NCBI GenBank assembly: GCA_040954595.2
Contig: CM082588.2
Span: 6,262,001 to 6,326,000, forward strand
Direction of reading: 5' to 3'
DNA length: 64,000 nucleotides
Source: Balanoglossus misakiensis
Taxonomy: Eukaryota > Hemichordata
Shown: positions 1-10,564 of the stretch, piece by piece
Layout: each line of letters begins with the position of its first letter
Numbering within the stretch: the stretch's first letter is position 1
Made by a program: the position numbers and the translations under genes
Notes under the pieces: model-generated
Told to the model about the DNA's origin: nothing
What the model saw: only the letters and a program-made list of their open reading frames with translations
Database searches by the model: none

Positions 1-1257
1 AATTAATTTTTTCTCTCTTTATGATTTAAGATACAAGCTTTATGTGTGTGGGTCAGTACTTTCTTTCGTGAAATGAACAGACGTGTACATGTAACAGCAA
101 AACATACATTATGACGTGGCGTACTAAAACACTGATAAAATACATAGAAACATACAAAATACACTCAACATAACAATACAGTTACACTCAAAAAGTATTA
201 TATCGAAATACCTCTATGCTATTTAAAGAAATCAGGATTTCAGAACACACAGAGTAGATATACTGTTAGTGTGCATTAGTCAGAAACATGCTCGGGACAT
301 CCGACGTTAGAATACTTTCCGTGCACATTAACCGTCTGATTCGAAACCATCCATGTGGAAATATCACACTACGCAAAATGTCATTGCCATTTGGAAAAAA
401 GCAAACACACAATTTCAGGAGATTCTTAATCCGCAACTTAACACCTCGGGCTTCACTAATGGACATCATTAATCCCTGCAAAAGTGACATCAAAATAAGC
501 TTGCATGATTTAAATCTTGTGTAAGCCAGCCTTCAAACCGTATAAAGACGAGAGCCTCACTCGAGGCAAATGATGTAATTCAGAGAACGTCTCTTTATTC
601 TGCATTTTAACCATCATTAATGAGATGGAGAGAACCATTATTTGATTATATGACACAATTTCTACCCCTTCATATTTGCACATGCATATCCCCACCCATC
701 CCAACATGTTTCAGCACTTAGCATCTAGAATGACAATTTCACGTTTTCCAAGATCTGCAAAAGAGCACCCATTTTTACCACAATTTCCTAGACACACTTA
801 AATACCAAGAGACACCTGCCTCCCTCGTAATGTTTTCAGAACGATTTTTTAAAGTACCTCTGTTTTTCTAAGCTAAATTGCCTCCCCATCAATACTGAGC
901 CATCCAGCAATCAAATTAACTTGTCCTAATTCAGTCAATGATTCCAGGAAGTCATTTATATTTACGCGGGATCAATTTACCTTGGCATTTAAATCTCAGT
1001 TACTGGTATTATGAGAAACGATTAATATTCTCAAATAAGGAGTCAGCGTGGGGGAAAATTCCAAATTTTACAAACAGAAGTAGACTAGAGACATATTTCG
1101 AGTAACCAAAGAAGGAATTTTAGCAAAACCTGTTAAAACTCATAAAATCACATAAAATATTCCTAGCGATAGAAACCCATGCATTGACAAACGATGCCCA
1201 AATAAATAAACGTCTACTGGAATTTCTGTCTTGCTAAATATCTTGATAATCACAAAC
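1..1257. other. dystrophin intron 9 (partial); no exon seen
   Basis: The next expected exon would begin spectrin repeat 1. I found no open segment with a spectrin-like Trp/Leu heptad pattern and usable splice sites on the minus strand here, so the intron probably continues past the window edge. The sequence is AT-rich. Confidence 0.6.
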
Positions 1258-1404
1258 CTTCGGATTGCCACGCGGTGGTACAAACGACACGAAAGTGGTC
1301 GTCGCAGCGACCGTTTCCCGGGTAACCGTTTGTCTCCCCTGGGCGGGAGGAGGCGGCACGAGTCGTTCTTGCGAAGGTGCTCGGGTTTGTGGTGGAGGTG
1401 GGCT
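1258..1404 (-). CDS. DMD: dystrophin exon 9, proline-rich hinge 1 (probable)
   Basis: A 49-codon open segment in phase 0, directly continuing exon 8. It opens SPPPPQTRAPSQERLVPPPP and ends FVPPRGNPK. No homology can be claimed from sequence this low in complexity, but position, phase, a pyrimidine-rich acceptor (ending CACCCAG), donor GTTTGT and a marked rise in G+C and CpG over the flanking introns support a coding exon. Human dystrophin has proline-rich hinge 1 at the same place, between CH2 and spectrin repeat 1. The GTTTGT donor is weaker than the others, so the left boundary is the least certain part. Confidence 0.8.
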
Positions 1405-2324
1405 CTGGGTGGATCCAGACAGAGTGGAGGAAAGAAAGGTACGCAGGCGGGAACAAAGAGATGACAGATGGATAATGAGATGTTAGCGAGATGCTAATTA
1501 GATGCTAATTAGATATTCCGACAGGGTTAAAGGTGAAGTGTCTGATTCATGAATGACTAAGAAAAAAAAGATAGATGAGTCATTCAATATCTAATATACT
1601 TCAAGTCACTTTGCAATCATTTTCCCGCCACAGCTCATTGACAGTGATCTCTCCAATGATTTTTGAATTTATAAAACATCCCCATAAAATTGGTTATATC
1701 GCAAAAAGTGATGAAACCGAGTGCGGCACTATACATTCACTGAAACAAAATGAGCAGCGGCACTTAATTAGAAAGTAGTAAGATGGAATATGTCCTGACG
1801 TGACATTTTATCAATACGCAGATCAGGCAGCTTTACAGGGGGACACACGCATTTTCACTAAACACTGCAGGGCTATTAATGGTAATCAAATGCTTTGGCA
1901 GAGAGGTGGCCTATTCCATGCACAGCACGTCCAGGGGAGAGGTGGAATGCTATCAGATCAGAGGTGTTGCCGGGATTGAATTGTTACATGTTAGTCGAGA
2001 AAACATTGATTACAATTAATACGAATTGTTAACAGAACACGTTGAGGGAATAAACACATGACATCCAGAACCGAAACCTCCTTGTGGGTAAATTTATTTC
2101 CTTTTCTAAGAGATTATGATTTTTTGCTTTAAGAAAAGTATTGATTATTTATCATATTTCCTCAAGTCCATTAAATGTTCATCTTTAGAAACCATCACTG
2201 CATCAGTGATCCTGTATGCCGTATCTGTGCTCTGTATCATCCTACATGCATACCACCATATTACACACCTGAGACAGATCAATTGACCCTTGACACGAAC
2301 TCTGACCTGTGAACTCTAACCTAC
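1405..2324. other. dystrophin intron 8
   Basis: A 920-bp intron between exons 8 and 9. It holds a short tandem repeat near 1485-1515 and nothing else recognised. Confidence 0.75.
1485..1515. repeat. short tandem repeat (GATGCTAATTA type)
   Basis: Roughly three imperfect copies of an 11-12 bp unit built on GAGATGTTAGC / GATGCTAATTA within intron 8. Confidence 0.6.
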
Positions 2325-2467
2325 CAGTAACTGGGATTCCGTGGCAACTGCGGGTTCTTGGAGGGCCGGCGCTTCTTCCACTTGGATTTTCTGATGCGGC
2401 AGAACTTGGAAAAAACACATCAGGTACATCATCACCGATTTCTTGTCTGGTTGCTCACAGTTCACAT
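2325..2467 (-). CDS. DMD: dystrophin exon 8 (end of CH2, start of hinge 1)
   Basis: Two bases finish Asp, then VNCEQPDKKSVMMYLMCFFQ, VLPHQ and a less conserved tail ending ATESQLL. The PDKKSxxMYxxxxFQVLP motif closes CH2 in dystrophin and utrophin. Acceptor TTTCTCAG, donor GTAGGT. The 143 bp exon is shorter than human exon 8 (182 bp), the difference lying in the divergent hinge tail (rich in Glu, Ala and Pro). Ends in phase 0. Confidence 0.95.
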
Positions 2468-2734
2468 CTGAGAAAAATAAAAGGCATTGATACATTAGAT
2501 GTTTTCACGTTTAAACTGCCAGGGGCTAGAAATAATTAGGCTAATCAACTAAAAGGAAAAGTTATATGAAACAAGAGTGTGGTTATGAATATTTGGGAGA
2601 AACAAGTTTATTGGCTGACGTTTGTGGCTTGTCAATTGTTAGGTACATTTTAGTGTAATTCTGTATAAAAAATTGTTAGAGTTTGATGTAGGTATGTATA
2701 GGGGCTGGAACTATGATGTCATACATAATGATGT

Positions 2735-2865
2735 CAATAGCTGCGATGTCATTGGCTGTTACAGCATAAGCTGTGCTTTCATTGGCTGACACGGCTGGCT
2801 GTCATGCCATTGGATGTCATGGCATTTCTTTGAATTGGCTGCCACGCCATTGGCTACAGTGATAT
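2735..2865 (+). repeat. degenerate tandem repeat with ATTGGCTG core
   Basis: Five spaced copies of a CATTGGCTGxCA-like word (near 2751, 2779, 2809, 2834 and 2850) at roughly 15-30 base intervals, with TGTCAT words between them. Each copy also carries an inverted CCAAT box. A decayed minisatellite is the simplest reading. Confidence 0.45.
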
Positions 2866-4613
2866 GGTAGGGGTACAAGGGTACAGGTCCCCTCTAGAAA
2901 GAGTACCCTCTCGCTGTGATCAATATCTTCTCATTTGACAAGATCTCTTCTGACAGAGCACACTCACACCATCAAAACCCTGACATGCAGAAACAAACAT
3001 CAAGAACAGTTCCATCACCTTGATGTTTATCTCAGCCATGACAGTAACAGGCCCAATGCCACTTATCATGGCCGGCCAGCCAAACACAGCCCACAGGGTC
3101 AGCTAATGGATTCTATATGTAGAAGCCAAGGCCGTGGCTGAGTTTTTGAAATCAGATTATCAGATCTGAGCTGAGTGTGAATCTAAATCCGACACTAATT
3201 GACACTGAAAACCGTGTTCTTATAGATACATGTATGTGTGTTTTCACCGACAGAGTAATGTTTCTCAACCTCCAGGCTATGAAACACAATCATTATCAGC
3301 TGATTATATCCAGACCACTTTCTTTTCACAGGCACCATATTCCTATACTTTACACAGGGCTCAAACTTTCCCAGTTGTTATAATGTTAGAAATACTGTAT
3401 GCACTCAAACCTTGTTTCAAGAAAGAAAAGAATAGAACAAAGTAGTCTTTGTTCAATTCTTTTTTGGGTGCAAAACCATTGTGTAAACTTGTGGAATAGT
3501 GCTCATCCTTGAGGAAGTTTGACATCTGTTGATCCGAATTATCCTTGAAAATTCTTAAATAGTCGGGAATTCTAAGTGGTTCTTAAGTGCGTGTACCTTG
3601 TTGTATGACAACGACGTGTGTGACGACTACTGGTACAGTGCTTGGTTTGAACTCTTTGTAATTGGAATTTTATTATCACATGTTCGTGAGATTTTATCAT
3701 CACATAAAACTAAACTTAAGGGAGGCTGTAGAATGCAGTTGTATAATGTCCAAGCTAACACCTGGGTGTTACGATATTATAAGAGGTCTGCACAAACCCC
3801 TCTCTGTCTGTCTTTTGCTATAGCTCGGTTTGTACACGGTCATTTCTAGCCATATTTGGGATTTTATTGTACACTACATCGCACGACTAAAACGTTTGGG
3901 ATTTCTACTCGATGTTTGTATGCAGGCAGAGACTGACAACTGTGTTTCAACCTATTAAAATGGTGCACTACCACAAGAACATAAAATCTACGACCCTTCA
4001 AAGTAGTTTCAGGGTAGCTTTGATAGACAAGCAAGGACCTCGAATAACCTCCAACTTGTGTGTCCACACAGCTCTTTGCAAAATTCCATCCTCAACTTCA
4101 AGAGGTATAATAGTGATTCCCTGACTGGGAGTTGGAGGATTCCAAAATCCTTCAGTGTACATGTACATGTACAGTGGGTGGAAAATAGGATTTCATGTCA
4201 AAGCCAACAAACCGTACAAATAATAGGGAGTGTGGATTGGAAGGGTGTTTCCTAAACAAACCGCCATTATTTATATTACTATCATCAATACTTCGCCTAA
4301 CATTATCGTCCATTCACACCGCAACTGGTGCACCTTGCATTGTTAATCGACCCAAAGGGAATCAACCAAGTAATAAACCAGCAATACCAGCTGTTGGCTT
4401 CCTTCCCTCTCCAAATACATAAACTCAAACATAAAGCAAACTGGCGTCGCTGTGAAATCCCAACTATTGGAGGAGTTCGCCTCACCCCAGCGAAGATCAT
4501 TACGGTATCAGCCCTGGAGGACAGGGACGCTGATCTGCACGTATGCCAACAGCGCCAAGCTGTCAACAGTTTGCACAGCTGCCAAATCCAATATTCACAT
4601 CGATGACACGATC

Positions 4614-4812
4614 TACTGTAAAACGGGAAATATTTCGCGACACGAAATTTTCGCAATATCAAAAGAAGCAACTTTTACGCAAGAGTTAATTTTCGTGTTC
4701 TCATATTTCATCGTTATCCCCTAAAACATTTTACGCGACTTGTTATTTTCACATTATTTTGGCTCTCGCGTATTTCGCGAAATTGATCGTGAAAATAACC
4801 CGTTTTACAGTA
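4614..4812. mobile_element. Tc1/mariner-like MITE, copy 1
   Basis: A 199-bp element bounded by TACTGTAAAACGGG and CCCGTTTTACAGTA, perfect 14-bp inverted ends including a TA dinucleotide that fits a TA target duplication. The inside is rich in TTTCGCGA-like words and has no ORF of its own. A second copy with the same ends lies at 12000-12212. Confidence 0.8.
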
Positions 4813-5140
4813 TTTTCGCGAGCAAAGAGATCGGTCGGCTCAGCTGCAGAAACTCGCACACTGGGATACAACCCAATTTGACTGCATGGTTGTAATATCA
4901 AAGTCACTGCCGAGTTGAAATGTCACATATTTTCTTGATTTCTCGGCTAATGCCACCCACTGGTTCTAGCAGATCGTTTGGTGGAAGCTCATTAATGTGA
5001 CCTATTTTCTTCTGACCTCTTGATTTGAGGATTTTCTATTCATCTCTGCAATATTCCCACCAAGTAATCTGACAGAGCTTTAGGCCAAATTTGATCGTTA
5101 ACATTTGGCGTTGAAAAACACAGAAATTTTTCTTCCTTAC

Positions 5141-5256
5141 CTTCTGGATCTAATAATTTATCGATTCCAAGGGCATCTTGGGCAATTCTGAAGGCATTGT
5201 CAAGTCGTTCATCCGCAGTCATCCGAACGATGTCTTGGTACCTGAACAAGTCAGGT
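5141..5256 (-). CDS. DMD: dystrophin exon 7 (CH2)
   Basis: One base finishes Arg, then PDLFRYQDIVRMTADERLDN and AFRIAQDALGIDKLLDPE, then one base (G) of Asp. Human exon 7 has PDLFDW and later ERLEHAF-like and GIEKLLDPE segments; human is 119 bp and this exon 116 bp, one residue shorter. Acceptor ATTTTGCAG, donor GTAAGG. The VxxMT stretch is closer to utrophin than to dystrophin. Confidence 0.97.
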
Positions 5257-5985
5257 CTGCAAAATGAGAAGAAATCAAATTTGTTAGGTAACCTTACAAA
5301 TGTGCAGCTTGAAGTAAAGTCTTAACAATACTGGTATATATACATGCCCTAATTGAGCCATTTTATTGAAGGAAATGTTTTGTGACATAATCCATTCAGA
5401 GAAATGTTCTTGCGAGAAAGAAAAACAACATGTACACAAGACTTTTTGATCCCACATTCCAGCCTCTGTATCACTATCACCATGACTCCCATACACAATT
5501 ACCAACATCCCCTTTTTCCTCCATATATTTCAGAGACTGATAATCAAATTAATATCACCTATTTCAATGACCTTGCCAAGTCTTACAGGCAAAACAGAAT
5601 CTTTGATAACAAGGTTCAAGGTTGCAGTCAGGAAATCCCTCCTGCTGGGGCATTTGCCCCTTATTTCTCGCGCGCTCGCATGTAATATCAAACACCGTTA
5701 GTGCAGTCAGCAATGACCTTGCATCTAACCCTCCAGGGGAGTTCCCTAATCAATTACTTGATACAGAATGTGATCTGCAGTAATTGACCCGAGCACGTAT
5801 ATTCACACATTGCCAGCCAAATCTCATTGCTGAACACAAAGATCAATATGTGCAAAGATTGTTCCAGCCTCTCAATGTCAATCTTCACACATTCTCTTTA
5901 TTATTGCCAGTATAATCACTGGCAGTACCATTTGTCAGTTACAGACAAGGGAATACAACTTCAAGCAAACTCTACCAAAACTCAC
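5257..5985. other. dystrophin intron between exons 6b and 7
   Basis: A 729-bp intron, no additional feature recognised. Confidence 0.85.
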
Positions 5986-6066
5986 CTGAACTTATGTATA
6001 AGGGCATTGAAAGCCAACCCATCTCTCCAGGATGTGGTGAAGTTCCTGATCTCTATATTCTCATAT
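5986..6066 (-). CDS. DMD: dystrophin exon 6b (CH2)
   Basis: After one base completing Gly it encodes YENIEIRNFTTSWRDGLAFN and then ALIHKF plus two bases of Arg. The NFTTSW-DGLAxNALIH signature is the core of CH2 in dystrophin, utrophin, spectrin and alpha-actinin relatives; the flanking exons place it in dystrophin. Acceptor ATGCAG, donor GTGAGT, 81 bp. Together 6a and 6b have 170 coding bases against 173 in human exon 6. Confidence 0.95.
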
Positions 6067-6303
6067 CTGCATCACAACAAGAAAACATAAATGTTGATGA
6101 CAAGGCAAACCTGGGTTAGCCAATTTGACACCTCAACATCACTTGTGATTATCATATGATCACAAACAATATCACCGGCTACATTATGCCATACATAAAA
6201 CAACCCAAGCTACATTGTACATAAACTATATGAGGACCTTGCTAACACTGGGCTAACCCATTGTAACCCCAATGTTAGCAAATCCCAAATGGACTGTACT
6301 CAC
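6067..6303. other. intron splitting dystrophin exon 6
   Basis: A 237-bp GT-AG intron in phase 2, absent from vertebrate DMD where the flanking sequences form one exon. No repeat is visible in it. Confidence 0.9.
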
Positions 6304-6392
6304 CCATGGGTTGACTGCCTACACCATGTTAGCAGAGTTTTCTCCAAACCACTCTGGTGTACTTCCCCCATGTCTTGTAATACTTCTTTAAC
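6304..6392 (-). CDS. DMD: dystrophin exon 6a (CH1-CH2 linker and start of CH2)
   Basis: Begins VKEVLQDMGEVHQSG and continues LEKTLLTWCRQSTH, then two bases (GG) of a split Gly codon. It corresponds to the first half of human exon 6 (VKNVMKNIMAGLQQ, then EKILLSWVRQST). Acceptor GTATTTCAG, donor GTGAGT, 89 bp. Human DMD has one 173-bp exon 6; here the same stretch is cut by a 237-bp intron just after the QST motif, so this junction is a real difference in gene structure. Confidence 0.95.
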
Positions 6393-7025
6393 CTGAAATA
6401 CAAGTCAAATATCATCAATGTTGATTAGATTTGCATAAATGATGTCAGTCTTCCATACATGTACTTTGTTTGAAAATTCATCTTTCACATGCGGTAGGTT
6501 TACACTTACTGCAGTTTTTTCGAGACTGCATTTTTGAATTGAGAAAACTGTCAAATATAACATTACTGTTCATGCATCTGTGAATTGTTGAAGATAACTG
6601 ACACGGTGCTAACGAGAGTTTCAAAGCAGAACTGGTATTCGTCAATAAACTCGGCAAGTAGGCCATTCTTATCAACACTGAAAGTTAAAACCGTGATCTG
6701 CCGTTTCACTTAATGAGCTCTCCCTGTGTGGTTTTCATGCGCATCTAATCACGGATGAGGCACATGGAACGCATCAGGCAAAATTTAGCCAACATGCATC
6801 GGCCTACCAAGATGCCCTTACGGTGACCCCACATGACCTTAGTAAAGTTAGAATGTGGAAATTCTGCAGACACATCGTATACGGCAACTGCAGTGTACAA
6901 TAGCACCAAACTGTAGCAAGTTTTGACTCATAGGTTTTCACCTAAAGAAAAAGTACACGTCTACATGTATGTTGAAAGACCTCTCAAATACATGTGCAGG
7001 TTCCACATTCAGTAATCTGCTAGTC

Positions 7026-7103
7026 TAGCTGCAATAATTGTAGCCTTGGTGGGCTGGGTGCGGCTTGCGCGAGACCCGACCAAGTCTACAATTATTGCAG
7101 CTA
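7026..7103. mobile_element. small foldback element
   Basis: Perfect 17-bp inverted arms (TAGCTGCAATAATTGTA and its complement) around a 44-bp GC-rich spacer. Flanking 10-mers TCTGCTAGTC and TACGCTAGTC match at 8 of 10 positions and could be an aged target duplication. Like the element at 39503 it starts TAG and ends CTA. Confidence 0.6.
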
Positions 7104-7309
7104 TACGCTAGTCATACTTGAGTACAATACCATAAGCCATCCCCATTCCAACCTCCCAACCTATGACTATGAGCCCAGTATAAAGTCTTGAATGACTTTT
7201 AAACCCATTACCCCATTACCAGCATCTCTCCAGCCAAACCACACCCAAGTTTTCTCAACCTATCCCACCACCTAAACCCATCACTAACTACATTCCAACT
7301 CATGACTAT

Positions 7310-7412
7310 CAGTGTTCTCCCCAGAACAATTTACAAGTGTTGGCCGATACCCCTTCATTTGGGGAATGCAAATTGGCCGATACTATCCCAGAAATTTCTG
7401 GGGAGAACACTG
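7310..7412. mobile_element. hAT-like MITE, copy 1
   Basis: A 103-bp element bounded by CAGTGTTCTCCCCAG and CTGGGGAGAACACTG. CAGTGTT-type ends are typical of hAT transposons. No clear 8-bp target duplication is visible. A second copy is at 12799-12949. Confidence 0.7.
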
Positions 7413-8771
7413 ACTTTTCACAAATCTAGTAGTACCCCGGTACGTACCATCCATATACACCACAACAGACTACCATCAGTCACACAAAGACACCACAAAT
7501 ACTGGTGTATGTGAATGTCTTTGCTAAGACCACTATTTTAAACTTCAGCAGTACTTAAACTTAAATCATACTCCTCTAAACTACCATAAAAGAATTTATC
7601 TGACAATTCCAATTTTATGTACATCAACTACCACTGCAATAAATCTATTGTGTCACATACAAAACATCAACGATCTATATATAACAGTCAGTAGTTAGAA
7701 AAATAAAAATAGCCCCAAAGACATATTTAGAACATGCAGACACGCCTGAGATAGATTGAAATGACATTTCCAGATGTGTGTTATGAGAGTCCCCTGAATG
7801 CTTGGTGTAAACCCTTTCAACACCAAGCATTGGTCCAATTGCATTGTTTTCATTGATATGATGAATTGGAGGTTGAAAGGGTTACTATGGCAATATTCAC
7901 AGTTCAAAATAACAAATAATGCCAATGTTTAGCCATCATTGTCGTTACTTGTTGTGTCGTTACAAGTTGTGTACTGCACTGTACATACACTCTCCTGGTC
8001 CGTATTTTGTCACAACCAGAATTGTCTCAGAAAGAGCCTGTACCACTTTACAAGAACCTTAAAAGCATTAACCAGGAAAAACCATTAGAGCCAGGAAACG
8101 GACAAAAGACATTTCCCAACCAATAACGCCGCCCCGGAGAATTTAATTTCACCTTATTGCCCTATTGAAGAGCAATTTGTGAGAAAGTCACTTTGCCTCC
8201 GAAGCATGCATTCGGCAGTGCTTCTTTTCTTGCGACGTGAAATTCTCAGCATGCACATGTACTTTATACAGTTGGCACTGTCCAGCATGAATTAATGTTA
8301 GGGTTAGGGGTTTTCAAGACGATGAGTTCAGAAAGATTTCTCACTTTTATACAACTGTGCCAATTAAAATTGTACTCCTATAAAATTGGATTTCATAGTG
8401 TGTTATAATTACTAAACTGGTTTATTATTTCAGTATATACAAACTTTCCAAGAAACTCAAAGTCATTTTGGTAAACTGGTGTGTGCAGTGCAAAAAGACT
8501 GAAGAGTGCCAACTAATGAGAGATGGGCTGAGGAGATGTGTGAGAAGACAGGGGAAAAACTTACTTCTGAATCAGAGTGCATGATTACATATTCCTTGTG
8601 TTGAACGACCTGTATGAAAATTAATGCTACTGATTTCAGAAAAGCACTTCGTGGTAAGTTAGTAGAGTGCAGCAAGGCTAGCACTACACTGTGGTAGACA
8701 CATTGATATGAGAAAAGATCAGAACTACATAGAAGACATTGTGGGTACTGGACTCACTATGAAGGGGTTCT

Positions 8772-8784
8772 GGGTTCAAATCCC
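8772..8784 (+). repeat. possible decayed tRNA-derived SINE (B-box only)
   Basis: GGGTTCAAATCCC is a good pol III B box and sits in a small stem (TCTGGGTTC...CAGACCCAG). An A-box-like word occurs about 100 bases upstream, farther than in a tRNA. No complete cloverleaf can be drawn, so this is not called a tRNA gene. Confidence 0.25.
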
Positions 8785-9746
8785 AGACCCAGACTGTGGA
8801 TTTTTTATCTGAGGATGTTAATTTCATTTTGTGCGCAATTTTCTTTTCTAATTGATTTGGGGGTACTGGTTTTGTATGGGGATTCACACCTGTTCCAGTC
8901 GTAAGACAAATTGGATGTAAGAAACAATAAAACAGTTGGCTTGGTCTTTTTTTTAATAGAATGATTGATTACAGTAAGTTGTATTTTACAATGACAAGGA
9001 AGTGCTGACATCAAACATCAAATGTTTAGTCAGTTTGCAAGCAACAGTGAATTATTAATAATTGACTTCATTAAAAATAAAACAGGCTGGTTAATTATTA
9101 CCACGAAGTGAAAATGAAAGGTGCAATGGTTGTTGAAATTATTTGAGTATGTTGATTTTATATAGATTCTGATATGGTCTGCAAGCCACATAAATTTCTT
9201 TTATCCTTTTTGTTTCTTCTCATTAGCCTGACCGAGACACAACAGATGGCAAATCATCACCCAGAACAGAAAAATACTGTCACATCTCATTTGTGCACAG
9301 CTTTGGTGATGCGGATAATCGCCATGGAAACTCTCATTGCCATCATCATCATGACCGTGGTAGACCAGATAAACATAATGATGACAGGAAACTGCTGGGA
9401 ATGTTATGATATGCTCAAATACAATCAGTCATCAATTGAGCAGAGTCGCTGTGTAATAGTGCTGTGAACTCACAGAGGGCCACCAGACTCGGTGGCAGAA
9501 TTGATTGTATATATCTGTGTATGCTGTTGATTGATTGCCTGTCTGAACATACAGCAACATTCCCATGTTCCCTAAAAGCTCCATTAGCTGTAACTTTTCG
9601 CCATGTTTTCACGTTTCAGCATTTTTGTTTTGTGTATCTACTGCAGCTTTTTCTCCAGAAATCATTGAAGCATGAATTGATGAAACGCACAGTATTTACC
9701 AGTGGCTTACATTTGTGCCAACACAACCTGCATATATGTGAGGTCA

Positions 9747-9975
9747 GCATTGTTATTGTAGGAAATCTGAATTTAAGTCCGGACTAGAATTCATTTGTCA
9801 ACAATAACAATGGTCGTTATACACATACAAACTATGTTGACGAGCAGAGTATTACTGGGTATATCAGCATGCTGTTTGGAGTAGAGCAAGAAATTGCATT
9901 CGGTACGCAGAACAAAAATACTGAAATAAAGCTGCAAGTTACAGCTAATGTCCCTTTAACCAATGACAATTGCAC
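9747..9975. mobile_element. dispersed repeat, copy A
   Basis: Shares several blocks in the same order with 30285-30465: CAGCATTGTTATTG, GAATTTAAGTCCGGACTAGA, GAGTAGAGCAAGAAATTGCA and AGTTACAGCTAATGT. The left part is a hairpin (ATTGTTATTGT and ACAATAACAAT arms). No coding frame; a non-autonomous element is likely. Confidence 0.55.
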
Positions 9976-10384
9976 GAACCAAAGAATTAAACATACATCT
10001 TTTAAGACGATCATTTTCCTACAGATTCTAGCCTTTGTAGGTATTCATGATACACCAAAAAGAAAACTGATAACTACAAACATTTCTGAAACCATACAAG
10101 CCTAGCATTCAAATAACGAGGTATTTTCCTGATTTTTCTTGCATTGACCACGTATTATATCCGAATACCTTCCTGTAGGCTGTACGCAAAGGAAATTGAT
10201 CGTTCCGAGATCTCAGTATCTCTGTAATGTATGTAATTCATACTGAAACACTTCCTTCCATTACATAATTTACCTGTATCCATACAAGGTCTCATTACAA
10301 CTTTACTGCTGTATGCAAGATGCACTGAGCCAATTTGCAAAGTTGTGTAATGTCCACTACATGTATACCCATTCCTCCTCCCAT

Positions 10385-10456
10385 ATGGTAGATTCCACTG
10401 AGTTCCAATGGGGTGTATTTGAAATGGTAGATTCCATTAAGTCCCAAAGGGGTGTA
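10385..10456. repeat. 39-bp tandem duplication beside exon 5
   Basis: ATGGTAGATTCCACTGAG and ATGGTAGATTCCATTAAG start two adjacent copies, both ending GGGGTGTA, with a 39-bp period and a few mismatches. It lies 16-87 bp past the exon 5 donor. Confidence 0.8.
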
Positions 10457-10471
10457 CTGTACAGTACTCAC

Positions 10472-10564
10472 CTGCCAGTGTGAGATAATGGTCCACACAA
10501 GTCCTAGAGTCAACTTCGGATTGCCGTCAACTATATCGTTGCCACTTATATTCACTATTTTAAT
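10472..10564 (-). CDS. DMD: dystrophin exon 5 (end of CH1)
   Basis: Thirty-one codons, phase 0 at both ends, 93 bp as in human exon 5. Contains [20 protein letters not shown] and ends WTIISHWQ. The human counterpart reads VNIGSTDIVDGNHKLTLGLI then WNIILHWQ, so identity is high over the last CH1 helices. Acceptor CTCTGACAG, donor GTGAGT. A 39-bp tandem duplication begins 16 bp past the donor inside intron 5. Confidence 0.97.

Larger units (their letters stand above)
2468..5140. other. dystrophin intron 7
   Basis: A 2.7-kb intron. It contains a degenerate direct-repeat stretch with several ATTGGCTG words (2735-2865) and a Tc1-like MITE (4614-4812). Open frames on both strands around 4303-4671 overlap the MITE and have no recognisable product. 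Confidence 0.8.
6393..10471. other. dystrophin intron 5
   Basis: A 4.1-kb intron holding a small foldback element (7026-7103), a hAT-like MITE (7310-7412), a possible tRNA-like B box (8772-8784), a dispersed repeat (9747-9975) and a 39-bp tandem duplication next to exon 5. Open frames here look random. Confidence 0.8.

Noticed and set aside
873-950. Minus-strand segment reading ESLTELGQVNLIAGWLSIDG, at first suggestive of spectrin repeat 1
   Set aside because: It meets a stop codon after GEAI with no usable donor before it, and the Trp/Leu spacing does not fit a repeat start.
4303-4671. 122-codon minus-strand frame in intron 7
   Set aside because: It runs into the Tc1-like MITE, has no recognisable domain, and an inserted exon between exons 7 and 8 would break the well-conserved CH2 sequence.
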